Shown in pieces: positions 47,467-55,934 of a DNA stretch of 64,000 nt. Position numbers and translations under genes: made by a program. Source of the stretch: Alcaligenaceae bacterium. GTDB lineage: Bacteria; Pseudomonadota; Gammaproteobacteria; Burkholderiales; Burkholderiaceae_B. The notes beneath the pieces were generated by a model. It did not search any database and was not told the origin of the DNA. It worked only from the letters and a program-made list of their open reading frames with translations. Position 1 is the stretch's first letter. Every line of letters begins with the position of its first letter. The stretch is taken from NCBI GenBank assembly GCA_013416445.1, contig JACCER010000006.1, forward strand, positions 62,001 through 126,000, in the 5' to 3' direction.

Positions 47467-48434
47467 GCCGTCAATTCTTAGCGTACTTACTGGTTACGAT
47501 CATTATTGCCTTGCTGCCATTCATGGGCGCCTACCCCATCTTTGTCATGAAGGTCATGTGTTACGCGCTATTTGCCTGCGCCTTTAACCTGCTGCTGGGC
47601 TATACAGGATTGCTATCCTTTGGTCATGCGGCTTTCCTGGGTACGGCCGCCTATGCCACCGGGCATGCACTGGCTGTCTGGGGCATCCCCACCCTGCCCG
47701 GCCTGCTCTTTGGCACCGGGGTCGCTGCCTTGCTGGGCCTGATCATCGGGGCGCTGGCCATACGTCGCAGCGGTATCTACTTCGCCATGATCACACTGGC
47801 CATGGCGCAAATGGTATTTTTCTACTTTCTGCAGGCCCCTTTCACTCATGGTGAAGACGGCCTGCAAGGCATACCTCGGGGCGAAATCTTCGGCCTGAAT
47901 CTCAGCAACGACCTGAACCTGTACTACGTGGTGCTTGCCATTTTCATCATCGGCTTCGCCATTTGCTGGCGCACTATCAACTCGCCGTTCGGTCAGGTGC
48001 TCAAGGCCATACGCGAAAACGAACCGCGTGCCATTTCGCTGGGCTATAACGTCGACAACTTCAAGTTGCTGGTATTTGTGCTGTCGGCCGCGCTGGCCGG
48101 CCTGGCAGGCGCCACGAAAGCTCTCGTGTTCGTTTCGGCCACCTTATCCGATGCCACGTGGCAGATGTCAGGCATGGTCATCCTGATGACGCTTATTGGC
48201 GGGATGGGCACTTTCACTGGCCCCGTGCTGGGTGCCTTTATCGTGGTCTTGCTTGAAAACAAGGTGGGCGAATTTGGCCGTTTCTTAAGCCAGGCAACCG
48301 GTCTACAGTGGTTTCAAGTATTGGGCGAGTCGGTCACTATCGTCATAGGTCTGATTTTCATCATTTGCGTCATGGCATTTCGCCGCGGCATTGTGGGTGA
48401 ATTGGTGCATCGCTACAAGGCTAAAAAAGCGTAG
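47463..48434 (+). CDS. livM: ABC transporter permease LivM (system 1)
   Basis: The 323-residue permease has the LivM segments 'NLLLGYTGLLSFGHAAFLGT' and 'LIGGMGTFTGPVLGAFIVVL' and about nine helices. It starts within the livH stop (ATGA). It is the last gene of system 1; the large repeat element copy B begins about 20 bp later, and no T-tailed terminator is seen before it. Confidence 0.93.
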   Translation: MSRQFLAYLLVTIIIALLPFMGAYPIFVMKVMCYALFACAFNLLLGYTGLLSFGHAAFLGTAAYATGHALAVWGIPTLPGLLFGTGVAALLGLIIGALAIRRSGIYFAMITLAMAQMVFFYFLQAPFTHGEDGLQGIPRGEIFGLNLSNDLNLYYVVLAIFIIGFAICWRTINSPFGQVLKAIRENEPRAISLGYNVDNFKLLVFVLSAALAGLAGATKALVFVSATLSDATWQMSGMVILMTLIGGMGTFTGPVLGAFIVVLLENKVGEFGRFLSQATGLQWFQVLGESVTIVIGLIFIICVMAFRRGIVGELVHRYKAKKA

Positions 48435-48457
48435 TCACGCTGTCTGATACTGGTGGC

Positions 48458-48646
48458 GTTTCGTCCAGTTCTGGTGATGTTCTACTCAGTTCTGATGATG
48501 TTCTACTCAGTTCTGATGACGTTCTACTCAGTTCTGATGACGTTCTACTCAGTTCTGATGACGTTCTACTCAGTTCTGATGACGTTCTACTCAGTTCTGA
48601 TGACGTTCTACTCAGTTCTGATGACGTTCTACTCAGTTCTGATGAC
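48458..48646 (+). repeat. Left tandem array of large repeat element, copy B
   Basis: Eight nearly identical 21 bp units (GTTCTACTCAGTTCTGATGA plus C or T) fill 48479-48646, preceded by one degenerate unit (48458-48478). The array meets the core exactly at 48647. The unit differs from the arrays of copies A and C except around TGACGTT. Confidence 0.92.
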
Positions 48647-49155
48647 GTTGTCCGGGGTGGGTGAAGCTCAGTGCGGCACGGCGTGCTTGTTTCCGCGCCT
48701 GCCTCGTACAGCCGGGCGTCGGCCGAACTCGCTGCGCTCAAACAACGGCCGACGACACCCCCCGGCTTCCCTTCGTCAGCACGCGGCGCACGCCTACCGC
48801 CGCACTGAGCTTCACCCACCCCGGACAACTGCGTAACAGAAAATTGGACGGCCTGACGGCCTAGTGGTCTGAGTAGCTGGCTTTATTTGCGCGGCTGGTT
48901 GGTGATGTAATACTGCTCCAAATGTCGCTGATGCAAAAAGTCGGGTGTGTCGGGGGCTGTGCAGGCGCCTTGCGCAAGCCGTTACGTTCAGCGCCATCGA
49001 GGAGGCAAGGCCGCGGCTGTCTGAGCCCGGCGCTTGTCGGACCACTGGTCCGACCGGGCGAGTTCCGCGGACGCCTCGATGGCGCTGACCGTAACGGGAA
49101 CCCCGTCAGGGGCGCAGCGCGTGAAGCCGAAACAGCCTCCGACACACCCGACTTT
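48647..49155. repeat. 509-bp dispersed two-hairpin element, copy B
   Basis: The first inverted repeat (48647-48829) has perfect 31 bp arms. The second (48937-49155) has 24 bp arms with one mismatch and encloses an inner 24 bp inverted repeat (48979-49002 with 49074-49097, one mismatch). The spacer (48830-48936) is nearly identical to that of copy C. It lies between the convergent livM and livF genes of the two transporter systems. No credible protein is encoded. Confidence 0.92.
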
Positions 49156-49185
49156 CGCAAGAACAAAAAAAACTACACACAACAT
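49143..49185 (+). repeat. Right-end unit of large repeat element, copy B
   Basis: One CACACCCGACTTTCGC unit with its A-run and ACACAACA is present, without tandem copies. The next 135 bp (49186-49320) hold nothing recognised except a trailing REP-like palindrome. Confidence 0.75.
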
Positions 49186-49320
49186 ACCTCTGTCACCAGG
49201 AACAAAAACAACGTCCCCAACGTACCTGAAGCTGTCGTGCAACCTAAGTGCAAATGTATTGAACTTGGGTAGTCGGGCAACTGGTGTCGAATGACGCTAC
49301 TATTGTTTGTAGCGTTGTTT

Positions 49321-49358
49321 GTCGGATTACGCGCCTAGCGGCGCTAATCCGACCTACA
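49321..49358. repeat. REP-like palindrome downstream of livF (system 2)
   Basis: GTCGGATTACGCGCC and GGCGCTAATCCGACCTACA form a near-perfect palindrome ending 12 bp before the stop of the convergent livF gene. Confidence 0.7.
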
Positions 49359-49369
49359 GCCCCGTATGT

Positions 49370-50134
49370 TTATTTCCTGGCGTTGCCCAGGCCCAGATAA
49401 CTTTCTATCACCCTGGGGTTGTCGCTAAGTTCCTTGGCCTTGCCTTCAAGCACGATTTCGCCGGTTTCAAGCACATAGCCGTAATCAGCCACCTGCAACG
49501 CTGCGCGCGCGTTCTGTTCCACCAGCAAAATTGCCACGCCCGTACTCCGCAGACGCGAAATGATCTGGAAAATCTCACGCACGATCATGGGTGCCAAACC
49601 CAGACTGGGCTCGTCCAGCATCAGCAACTGAGGCTGCGCCATTAACGCCCGCCCCACCGCCAACATTTGCCGCTCGCCGCCCGACAACGTGCCCGCCTCT
49701 TGTGTGCGGCGCTCGCGCAAACGTGGAAACAAATCGTAAACCTCATGCATGGTTTCCTTCCAACCATGCTTGCCGGCACGATACAAACGAAACCCACCTA
49801 ACAACAGATTGTCTTCCACCGACATACTGCCAAACAGCTCGCGCCGCTCGGGAACCAGTGAGATGCCATCTGATACACGACGCTCAACCTGCCAGGAACC
49901 AATTTCAGCCCCCAGGTATTCCACCGACCCCGAACTATGCCCAGTAGCCGGCAAAGACCCCATGATCGAATTAAGCAATGTAGACTTGCCCGCTCCGTTG
50001 CCCCCAATCACCGTCACGATACTGCCGCGCGTAACCATGATATTGGCCCCCACCAAGGCATGCACCTTGCCATACTTGGTCGACAAGTCGGTGACCTTCA
50101 ATATCGGATGCCTGGGTTTGTGAGCGGCGTTCAT
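49370..50134 (-). CDS. livF: Branched-chain-type ABC transporter ATPase LivF (system 2)
   Basis: The 254-residue ATPase has an intact Walker A 'GGNGAGKST', signature 'LSGGERQMLAVGR' and Walker B 'LLMLDEPSLGLAP'. It ends system 2 (livK-livH-livMG-livF) and overlaps the fused livMG gene by 4 bp. Together with the ATPase half of that fusion it powers the second transporter. Confidence 0.93.
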   Translation of the reverse strand: MNAAHKPRHPILKVTDLSTKYGKVHALVGANIMVTRGSIVTVIGGNGAGKSTLLNSIMGSLPATGHSSGSVEYLGAEIGSWQVERRVSDGISLVPERRELFGSMSVEDNLLLGGFRLYRAGKHGWKETMHEVYDLFPRLRERRTQEAGTLSGGERQMLAVGRALMAQPQLLMLDEPSLGLAPMIVREIFQIISRLRSTGVAILLVEQNARAALQVADYGYVLETGEIVLEGKAKELSDNPRVIESYLGLGNARK

Positions 50135-51975
50135 GCCTGTTCTCCTGCAATATCGCGACCAACGTCAGATGACGTATCAGTTGGCGTGAAATCATCGTCC
50201 ACACCGCCCAAATAGGCTTCCAGCACCGCAGGATTTTGTTGAACCTCGGCAGGCAGACCTTCGGCCAGCTTGGTGCCGAAATCCATAACCAGAATATGAT
50301 CGGTCAGATTCATGACGAAATCCATATCGTGCTCGACCAAGAGGATGCTCATGCCCTCATGGCGCAACTGATCCAGCACCTGTGCCAATTCTTGCTTTTC
50401 TTTGTAACGCAACCCTGCGGCTGGCTCATCCAGCAATAACAAAACCGGGTCGGCCGCCAGAGCGCGCGCAATTTCAAGTATGCGTTGTTGGCCCAACGCC
50501 AGATTACCGGCTTGTTCGTATAAATAGTCGCCCAGGCCCACCCGCTGCAACTGCCTCGCGGCTTCGTGCAACAGCATGGCCTCGTCGCCCCGTTCGGCAC
50601 GCAAGGCCGCCGCCAGTACGCCAACCTTGCTGCGCAAGTGCGCACCCAGCGCCACATTTTCCAGAACCGTCATGGTCGGCAAAAGCTGTACATGCTGAAA
50701 GGTACGCCCTACCCCCAGCCTGGCAATTTCACGCGAAGGCAGGACATCAAGGCGCTCGCCCAGGAACTTCACCTTGCCGCTGGTTGCCGGCAACACACCG
50801 GTAATAAGGTTGAATGTCGTGCTTTTTCCGGCGCCATTGGGACCAATCAGCCCCATGATTTCACCTGCCTTGAGCGAAAAACTGATGTCATTGACCGCCA
50901 CCAGCCCGCCAAACTCCTTGCGTATGGCATCGACCTCAAGCACCAGCGACGCCTTTTCGGGGCGCGAGCGCTGGGTCAAGATGGGCGCTTCAGGCGGCGG
51001 CGCAATCCGGCGACGCTCGGTGCCCCCGGCCAGCACCGACCACCAGGAAGCCAATATTGGCCAAACGCCATCGCGGGCATACTGCAGCACAAGCACCATC
51101 AGTACGCCGAAAACTATTAGTTCAAAGTTGTAATTGGTGTCCAGGATTTTGGGCAAGACGTTTTGCAACTGATCTTTAAGCGTAAGAATCAAGCCCGACC
51201 CCAGCACCGCCCCCCATACGCTACCCGCACCGCCCACCACCGCCATGAACAAATACTCGATACCGTAATTCAGGCCAAAGGGACTGGGACTGACTGCACG
51301 CTGCATATGCGCGTACAGCCAACCCGACAGCGATGCCAGCAAGGCGGCATAGACAAAGATAATGACCTTGTAGCTGGCCATATTGATGCCAAACGATTCA
51401 GCCATGCCGCCGCCACTTTTAAGCGCGCGTATGGCCCGGCCTGGTCGGGAGTCCAGCAAATTGCGGGTGGCCCACATCGACAACAGCACCGCCACCCAGA
51501 TCAGATAATAAATATAACGCCCGTTACCCAGCGATATCCCTAAAAATTCTATAGGCTGTATGCTGGCAATCCCGTCATACTGGCCCAGAAAACCCAGGTT
51601 GCCAAACAGATAATAAATAGCCAGCCCCCACGCCAGTGTGCCCAGCGGCAAGTAGTGGCCAGACAGACGCAAGGTAATGGCGCCAAGCACATATGCCACC
51701 ACGAAGGTAAGCATCAACCCCAATAGCAGGCCAAGCCAGGGCGACCAGCCTATGGCGGTCGTGAGCCAGGCCGTCGCGTAAGCGCCTATACCCACGAACG
51801 CCGCCTGCCCAAAGGAGGTCAGCCCGCCCACGCCAGTAAGCAATACCAGCCCCAACACGACCAGGCTGGCCAGGCCCACATAGTTCAGATGAGTAATCCA
51901 GAATTCAGGCGTACTGGGCAATAAAGGCAAACCCAACAACCCCAGCACCACGACTATCAACAACAATCGATTCAT
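50131..51975 (-). CDS. Fused LivM permease - LivG ATPase (system 2)
   Basis: The 614-residue protein joins a LivM-type permease (about residues 1-310, eight or nine helices, 'GGLTSFGQAAFVGIGAYAT', 'VVGGAGSVWGAVLGSGL') to a complete LivG-type ATPase (about 350-600). The ATPase half has Walker A 'GPNGAGKST', signature-like 'LALGQQRILEIAR' and Walker B 'LLLLDEPAAGLR'. The linker (310-350) is proline- and arginine-rich. The frame is continuous, so this is a real fusion, not a read error. It starts 4 bp after livH. Confidence 0.93.
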   Translation of the reverse strand: MNRLLLIVVVLGLLGLPLLPSTPEFWITHLNYVGLASLVVLGLVLLTGVGGLTSFGQAAFVGIGAYATAWLTTAIGWSPWLGLLLGLMLTFVVAYVLGAITLRLSGHYLPLGTLAWGLAIYYLFGNLGFLGQYDGIASIQPIEFLGISLGNGRYIYYLIWVAVLLSMWATRNLLDSRPGRAIRALKSGGGMAESFGINMASYKVIIFVYAALLASLSGWLYAHMQRAVSPSPFGLNYGIEYLFMAVVGGAGSVWGAVLGSGLILTLKDQLQNVLPKILDTNYNFELIVFGVLMVLVLQYARDGVWPILASWWSVLAGGTERRRIAPPPEAPILTQRSRPEKASLVLEVDAIRKEFGGLVAVNDISFSLKAGEIMGLIGPNGAGKSTTFNLITGVLPATSGKVKFLGERLDVLPSREIARLGVGRTFQHVQLLPTMTVLENVALGAHLRSKVGVLAAALRAERGDEAMLLHEAARQLQRVGLGDYLYEQAGNLALGQQRILEIARALAADPVLLLLDEPAAGLRYKEKQELAQVLDQLRHEGMSILLVEHDMDFVMNLTDHILVMDFGTKLAEGLPAEVQQNPAVLEAYLGGVDDDFTPTDTSSDVGRDIAGEQA

Positions 51976-51978
51976 GGC

Positions 51979-53016
51979 TTACTCCTCGTCGTCGGTATGA
52001 TGTGTACCGAACGAACGCCACAACAGCACAGGAATAATCAGCGTGAACACAATGACCTCTTTGTAGGCGCTGGCCCAGAATGATGCAAACGCTTCCAGAA
52101 TACCCACGAACAACGCCCCGCCAGCTGCAATGGGATAACTGATCAGGCCGCCGAATATCCCCGCCACGAATCCTTTCAGGCCGATCAGGAAACCGGTATC
52201 GTAATAAACTGTAGTCACGGGCGCGATAAGCATGCCTGACAAGGCACCAATGGCGGCAGCCAGCGTAAAAGTCAGGCTGCCCGACATATTTGTGCTGATG
52301 CCAACCAAGCGCGCACCCCTGCGATTGACAGCTGTGGCGCGCAAAGCGCGGCCGTATAGGGTTTTACTGAAGAACAGCCACAAGCCCAGGATCAATACGC
52401 CGCAAGTGCCCAGCACAAAAAACGTCTGGGCCGACCAGCTTACCGGACCCATTTGAACTTCGCCCTCCATGAAAGGCGGGGTGCGCCAGCCCTCGGCCCC
52501 GAAGAACACTAGCGCCAGGCCAGTCAGTGCAAAGTGCACAGCCACTGAAATGATCAGCAGCACCAACACACTGGCTTCCGCCACCGGCTGATAAGCCAGG
52601 CGGTACACCATGGGGCCTAACGGCACCACCAGCGCCATGGAAAACAGCACATTGATCCATAAAGACGTGTCTTTGCTGACTATATAGGGGGCCAGCAGAT
52701 ACAGCACAAAAGGCAGCAGTAACGTCCAGGAAAAAACCTTGCCCATGCCCCGCCAGTTACGGGTACGCAAGGCAGCAATGGCTTCGACGGCAAACACCAC
52801 CGCGCCAATGATCAGCAGCAAGTTGACTGTGCCGGGTATGCGGCCATTGACCATAAAGGCCAGGGTCAAGGCGCCAAACGCCACGAACTCGCCCTGCGGA
52901 ATGAAAATGACGCGCGTCACCACAAACACCAGAACCAGCGCTAGGCCCAATAATGCATAAATGGCACCATTCATGATGCCGTCTTGCAGCAGTATCAGTA
53001 AAACTGTTGTATCCAT
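51979..53016 (-). CDS. livH: ABC transporter permease LivH (system 2)
   Basis: The 345-residue permease has the LivH start 'LQDGIMNGAIYALLGLALVL' and the end segment 'GFVAGIFGGLISYPIAAGGAL'. It is longer than LivH of system 1 by about 50 residues, mainly in the middle. The ATG at 53016 gives the conserved N-terminus. Two hairpins separate it from livK. Confidence 0.92.
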   Translation of the reverse strand: MDTTVLLILLQDGIMNGAIYALLGLALVLVFVVTRVIFIPQGEFVAFGALTLAFMVNGRIPGTVNLLLIIGAVVFAVEAIAALRTRNWRGMGKVFSWTLLLPFVLYLLAPYIVSKDTSLWINVLFSMALVVPLGPMVYRLAYQPVAEASVLVLLIISVAVHFALTGLALVFFGAEGWRTPPFMEGEVQMGPVSWSAQTFFVLGTCGVLILGLWLFFSKTLYGRALRATAVNRRGARLVGISTNMSGSLTFTLAAAIGALSGMLIAPVTTVYYDTGFLIGLKGFVAGIFGGLISYPIAAGGALFVGILEAFASFWASAYKEVIVFTLIIPVLLWRSFGTHHTDDEE

Positions 53017-53079
53017 TTCGGACAACACCCCAACAAAAAGACGCAGGCCAGCCTTGCGCCCCTGCTTCAGACATAGACA

Positions 53080-53106
53080 AAAAATACCGGCCACTTGGCC
53101 GGCATT
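53080..53106 (-). terminator. Terminator-like hairpin between livK and livH (system 2)
   Basis: On the minus strand CCGGCC, an AAGT loop and GGCCGG are followed by TATTTTTT. It could end part of the livK transcripts before livH and so favour the binding protein. Confidence 0.7.
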
Positions 53107-53135
53107 TTTATCGGCTTACCTATTGTGCCGACCAC

Positions 53136-53177
53136 GCAACACAAACAGGCCCGACCGCTTGATACGGATCGAGCCTG
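53136..53177 (-). terminator. Hairpin directly after livK (system 2)
   Basis: On the minus strand CAGGCTCGATC pairs with GGTCGGGCCTG (11 bp with two G-U pairs) around a 10 nt loop, then TTTGTGTTG. It begins 13 bp after the livK stop. With the hairpin at 53080 it makes a tandem pair. Confidence 0.6.
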
Positions 53178-53189
53178 CCATTGTACGGA

Positions 53190-54359
53190 TTACTGGTCAG
53201 GCTGGTATGTCCATTTGCCATCGACCACTTTGACCATGACGCGAGCCCGTTCATCGAGACCGGCATGATCGGTGGCGCTCATGTTGAAAACCCCTTGCGA
53301 TGCTGGCAGATTCTTGATTTGTTCGATGGCGTCGCGCAAGGCTTGGCGAAATTCGGGCGTGCCCGGCTTGGCACCGGTTTTCAGGGCTGGGGGGATGGCG
53401 GTCGCGACCAACAGGCCGGCATCCCACATGTGGCCACCAAACGTATTGATGGTGCCGGCGCCGTACTTGGCTTCGTATTTGGCTTTGTATACAAGCGCGC
53501 TTTTCTTGACCGGGTTGCTGTCGGGCAACTGATCAGCCACCAGCAGCGGGCCGGCAGGCAGGATCATTCCGTTGCAGTCTTTGCCGCAAACTCGCAGCAC
53601 ATCGTTATTGGCCGCGCCATGGGTCTGGTACATAATGCCCTTGTAGCCACGACTTTTGAGTTCGCTTTGCGGCAATGCCACCGGTGTGCCCGAACCCGCA
53701 ACCAGTATGCCATCAGGCTTGGCAGCCACCAACTTGAGCACCTGGCCAGTTACGCTGGTATCAGTACGGCCGTAACGCTCTATGCTGACCACCTTGATAC
53801 CCTTGGCCTTGGCGGCTTCGGTCATGACACTGAGCCAACCTTCGCCGTAGGCATCGGTATAGCCGATAAAGCCCAGGGTTTTAACACCCTGCTTGGCCAT
53901 GGTGTCGGCCAGAGCACCCGCCATCAATTGGTCATTCTGGGGTGTTTTGAATGCCCATTTACGCGCGCCTTCCACGGGCTCGACGATTTTGGCATTGGCG
54001 GCCACACTGATCATGGGCGTGCCGGTTTCCCCAGCCACATCGACCATGGCCAACGAGCCAGGCGTAACCGATGTGCCTATGACCACATCGACCTTGTCGT
54101 CGGCAACCAGCTTGCGCATATTCTTGACGGCTATGGTCATATCAGTGCTGTCGTCGAGCACGATATATTCAATTTTCTGCCCATCGATTTCAGTGGGCAG
54201 CAGCGATACCGTATTGCGCTCTGGGATGCCTAACGAGGCGGCGGGCCCAGTGCTGGACAGGGTAACCCCGACCTTGATCTGCGCCGAGGCGATCATGGGC
54301 AAGGCAAGCGTCAGGGCTCCCGCCAGCACCGAAAGTCGGATTGATTGGTTCAAATTCAT
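53190..54359 (-). CDS. livK: ABC transporter periplasmic binding protein LivK (system 2)
   Basis: The 389-residue protein has a signal peptide cleaved near 'MIASAQ' and a type I binding-protein fold ('IKVGVTLSSTGPAASLGIPE'). It opens system 2. Two cysteines (in 'RVCGKDCNG') may form a disulfide near the ligand cleft. The family covers branched-chain amino acids and many other organic acids, so the ligand is open. It is only distantly similar to the system 1 binding protein. Confidence 0.92.
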   Translation of the reverse strand: MNLNQSIRLSVLAGALTLALPMIASAQIKVGVTLSSTGPAASLGIPERNTVSLLPTEIDGQKIEYIVLDDSTDMTIAVKNMRKLVADDKVDVVIGTSVTPGSLAMVDVAGETGTPMISVAANAKIVEPVEGARKWAFKTPQNDQLMAGALADTMAKQGVKTLGFIGYTDAYGEGWLSVMTEAAKAKGIKVVSIERYGRTDTSVTGQVLKLVAAKPDGILVAGSGTPVALPQSELKSRGYKGIMYQTHGAANNDVLRVCGKDCNGMILPAGPLLVADQLPDSNPVKKSALVYKAKYEAKYGAGTINTFGGHMWDAGLLVATAIPPALKTGAKPGTPEFRQALRDAIEQIKNLPASQGVFNMSATDHAGLDERARVMVKVVDGKWTYQPDQ

Positions 54360-54678
54360 TTCTTGGTCTCCATGGATGGCACCGCAACCGGCCCGACAAA
54401 AGGCAGCGGCGAAAAATTATATAAAAACAGCCACTTACGGAAATAGCGTTGCACGTCAAAAATGGCAGAAAATATAAGCATTTTCCGCCAATAAGGTTTA
54501 AAACTATAACAAGCTGCTGGGTGCCCGTGATTATGGACAAAAATGGAAACAAAGTCTTTAAGGGGATTCCCTGCATGGACAGCGCAGAAAAAGTACCATG
54601 GCAGGGAACCTATCGCACTGGCCAAAGTCGATTAACATAATGGGTTGTGCATAGGCCGCTCTTTTTACAGGTGTACAA
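54360..54678. other. Divergent control region of livK (system 2) and msrB
   Basis: No gene is seen in these 319 bp; several short frames lack ribosome-binding sites. A TATAAT on the minus strand (54421-54416) is a candidate livK -10, with no good -35. The region is more AT-rich than its surroundings. Confidence 0.45.
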
Positions 54679-55074
54679 GTGAACAAAATCCATAAAACCG
54701 ATACCGAATGGCAAGAACAGCTAACTCGCGAAGAATATGTCGTGGCCCGCCAAAAAGGTACCGAACGGCCATTCACAGGGCGTTACTGGGATACCACCGA
54801 AACCGGCATTTACCGCTGCATAGGTTGCGGCACGGCCTTGTTTGCGTCCGATACCAAGTTCGACGCGGGTTGCGGCTGGCCCAGCTATTTCGAAGCCATC
54901 AACCCCGATAACGTACGCCAGGAACTCGACACCAGCCACGGCATGGAACGCACCGAAGTACTGTGCAATGTCTGCGACTCGCATCTGGGCCATGTGTTCC
55001 CCGACGGGCCTCCTCCTACCGGCAAGCGTTATTGCATCAACTCAGTTTCCCTGAAATTTGAACCCACTAAATGA
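54679..55074 (+). CDS. msrB: Peptide methionine (R)-sulfoxide reductase MsrB
   Basis: The 131-residue protein has zinc-binding CxxC pairs ('CIGCG', 'CNVC') and the catalytic cysteine in '[13 protein letters not shown]'. It reduces the R form of methionine sulfoxide in the cytoplasm, complementing periplasmic MsrP. A GTG start is used; there is no better ATG in frame. It overlaps yciB by 4 bp. Confidence 0.95.
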   Translation: MNKIHKTDTEWQEQLTREEYVVARQKGTERPFTGRYWDTTETGIYRCIGCGTALFASDTKFDAGCGWPSYFEAINPDNVRQELDTSHGMERTEVLCNVCDSHLGHVFPDGPPPTGKRYCINSVSLKFEPTK

Positions 55075-55661
55075 AGAAATTTCTTTTTGACCTGTTTCCA
55101 TTAATCCTTTTTTTTGTTGCGTTCAAATTTTCCGACATCTTTACCGCCACGGCTGTGGCTATTGCTGCGGGTGTGGGTCAGTTCATCTGGCTCAAGGCTA
55201 CCGGCAAAGCCATAGAAGCCACGCACTGGATCAACCTGAGCGTAATCGTGGTATTTGGCGGCGCCACCTTGTTTTTCCACAATGATGTCTTCATCAAATG
55301 GAAACCAACCGTGCTGTACTGGCTGTTCTCAGCCATTTTACTGGGCGGAAAATGGTTTTTCGGACGTAACCTGATGCAGAAGCTGATGGGTACGCAAATC
55401 GATATGCCTGCCGTCGCCTGGAACAAGCTCAACTACAGTTGGGCCGCTTTCTTTATTTTATCGGGCGCATTAAACCTGTATGTCGCCTTTTCGGGCGCAT
55501 TCACCGAAGCCCAATGGGTCAACTTCAAGGTATTTGGCCTGATGGCCTTGCTGTTGCTGTTTGTCGTCGTCCAGTCAGTCTGGCTGGGCAAGCACATGAA
55601 AGACGGCAACGAGCCAGCGCGCGCCCTCCCCGCCTCTGGGGAATCCAACAAGGAATCCTGA
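55071..55661 (+). CDS. yciB: Inner-membrane septation protein YciB/IspZ
   Basis: The 196-residue protein has five or six membrane helices and the family start '[20 protein letters not shown]', then '[15 protein letters not shown]' and '[20 protein letters not shown]'. YciB is linked to cell-envelope synthesis and septation. It overlaps msrB by 4 bp and bolA by one base. Confidence 0.93.
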   Translation: MKKFLFDLFPLILFFVAFKFSDIFTATAVAIAAGVGQFIWLKATGKAIEATHWINLSVIVVFGGATLFFHNDVFIKWKPTVLYWLFSAILLGGKWFFGRNLMQKLMGTQIDMPAVAWNKLNYSWAAFFILSGALNLYVAFSGAFTEAQWVNFKVFGLMALLLLFVVVQSVWLGKHMKDGNEPARALPASGESNKES

Positions 55662-55924
55662 TGTCTACCGACCGCAAGAACGAGCTCGAACAGCGCCTGG
55701 CGCCGCTCGAACCCACCCACCTGGAAATCATCGACGAATCGCACTTTCATGCCGGCCATGAAGGCAGCAAAAATGGCGCCAGCCACTTCCGCGTCGTGAT
55801 CCAATCCGAACAATTTACCGGCCTCAGCACCCTGGCGCGTCACCGACTTGTGTATGATCGCGTTCACGATTTAATGCCTTACCCCATTCATGCTCTGGCC
55901 ATTGACGCCAAAACCAACCCGTAA
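55661..55924 (+). CDS. BolA-family protein
   Basis: The 87-residue protein has the BolA core with 'HAGHEGSKNGASHFRVVIQSE' containing the conserved histidines, and 'VYDRVHDLMPYPIHALAI'. BolA proteins work with monothiol glutaredoxins in iron-sulfur handling; some bind DNA. Its ATG overlaps the yciB stop (TGATG). Confidence 0.92.
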   Translation: MSTDRKNELEQRLAPLEPTHLEIIDESHFHAGHEGSKNGASHFRVVIQSEQFTGLSTLARHRLVYDRVHDLMPYPIHALAIDAKTNP

Positions 55925-55934
55925 AAGGAATTTC

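Noticed and set aside
48647-48829. Integron attC site
   Set aside because: The 183 bp palindrome has GTT/AAC ends, but they do not fit the GTTRRRY and RYYYAAC core sites, and there is no integrase or cassette array.
48421-48836. Repetitive proteins (units SSELSRT and MTFYSVL) over the copy B left array
   Set aside because: A 21 bp repeat keeps any stop-free phase open. There are no ribosome-binding sites and the arrays in copies A and C would encode unrelated peptides.
48647-49155. Retron or group II intron RNA
   Set aside because: No reverse transcriptase is encoded in the window and no domain V-like motif was seen.
53181-54233. 350-codon plus-strand frame opposite livK (system 2)
   Set aside because: It lies antisense to a clear binding-protein gene with a signal peptide. 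The composition is that of a reverse-frame shadow.
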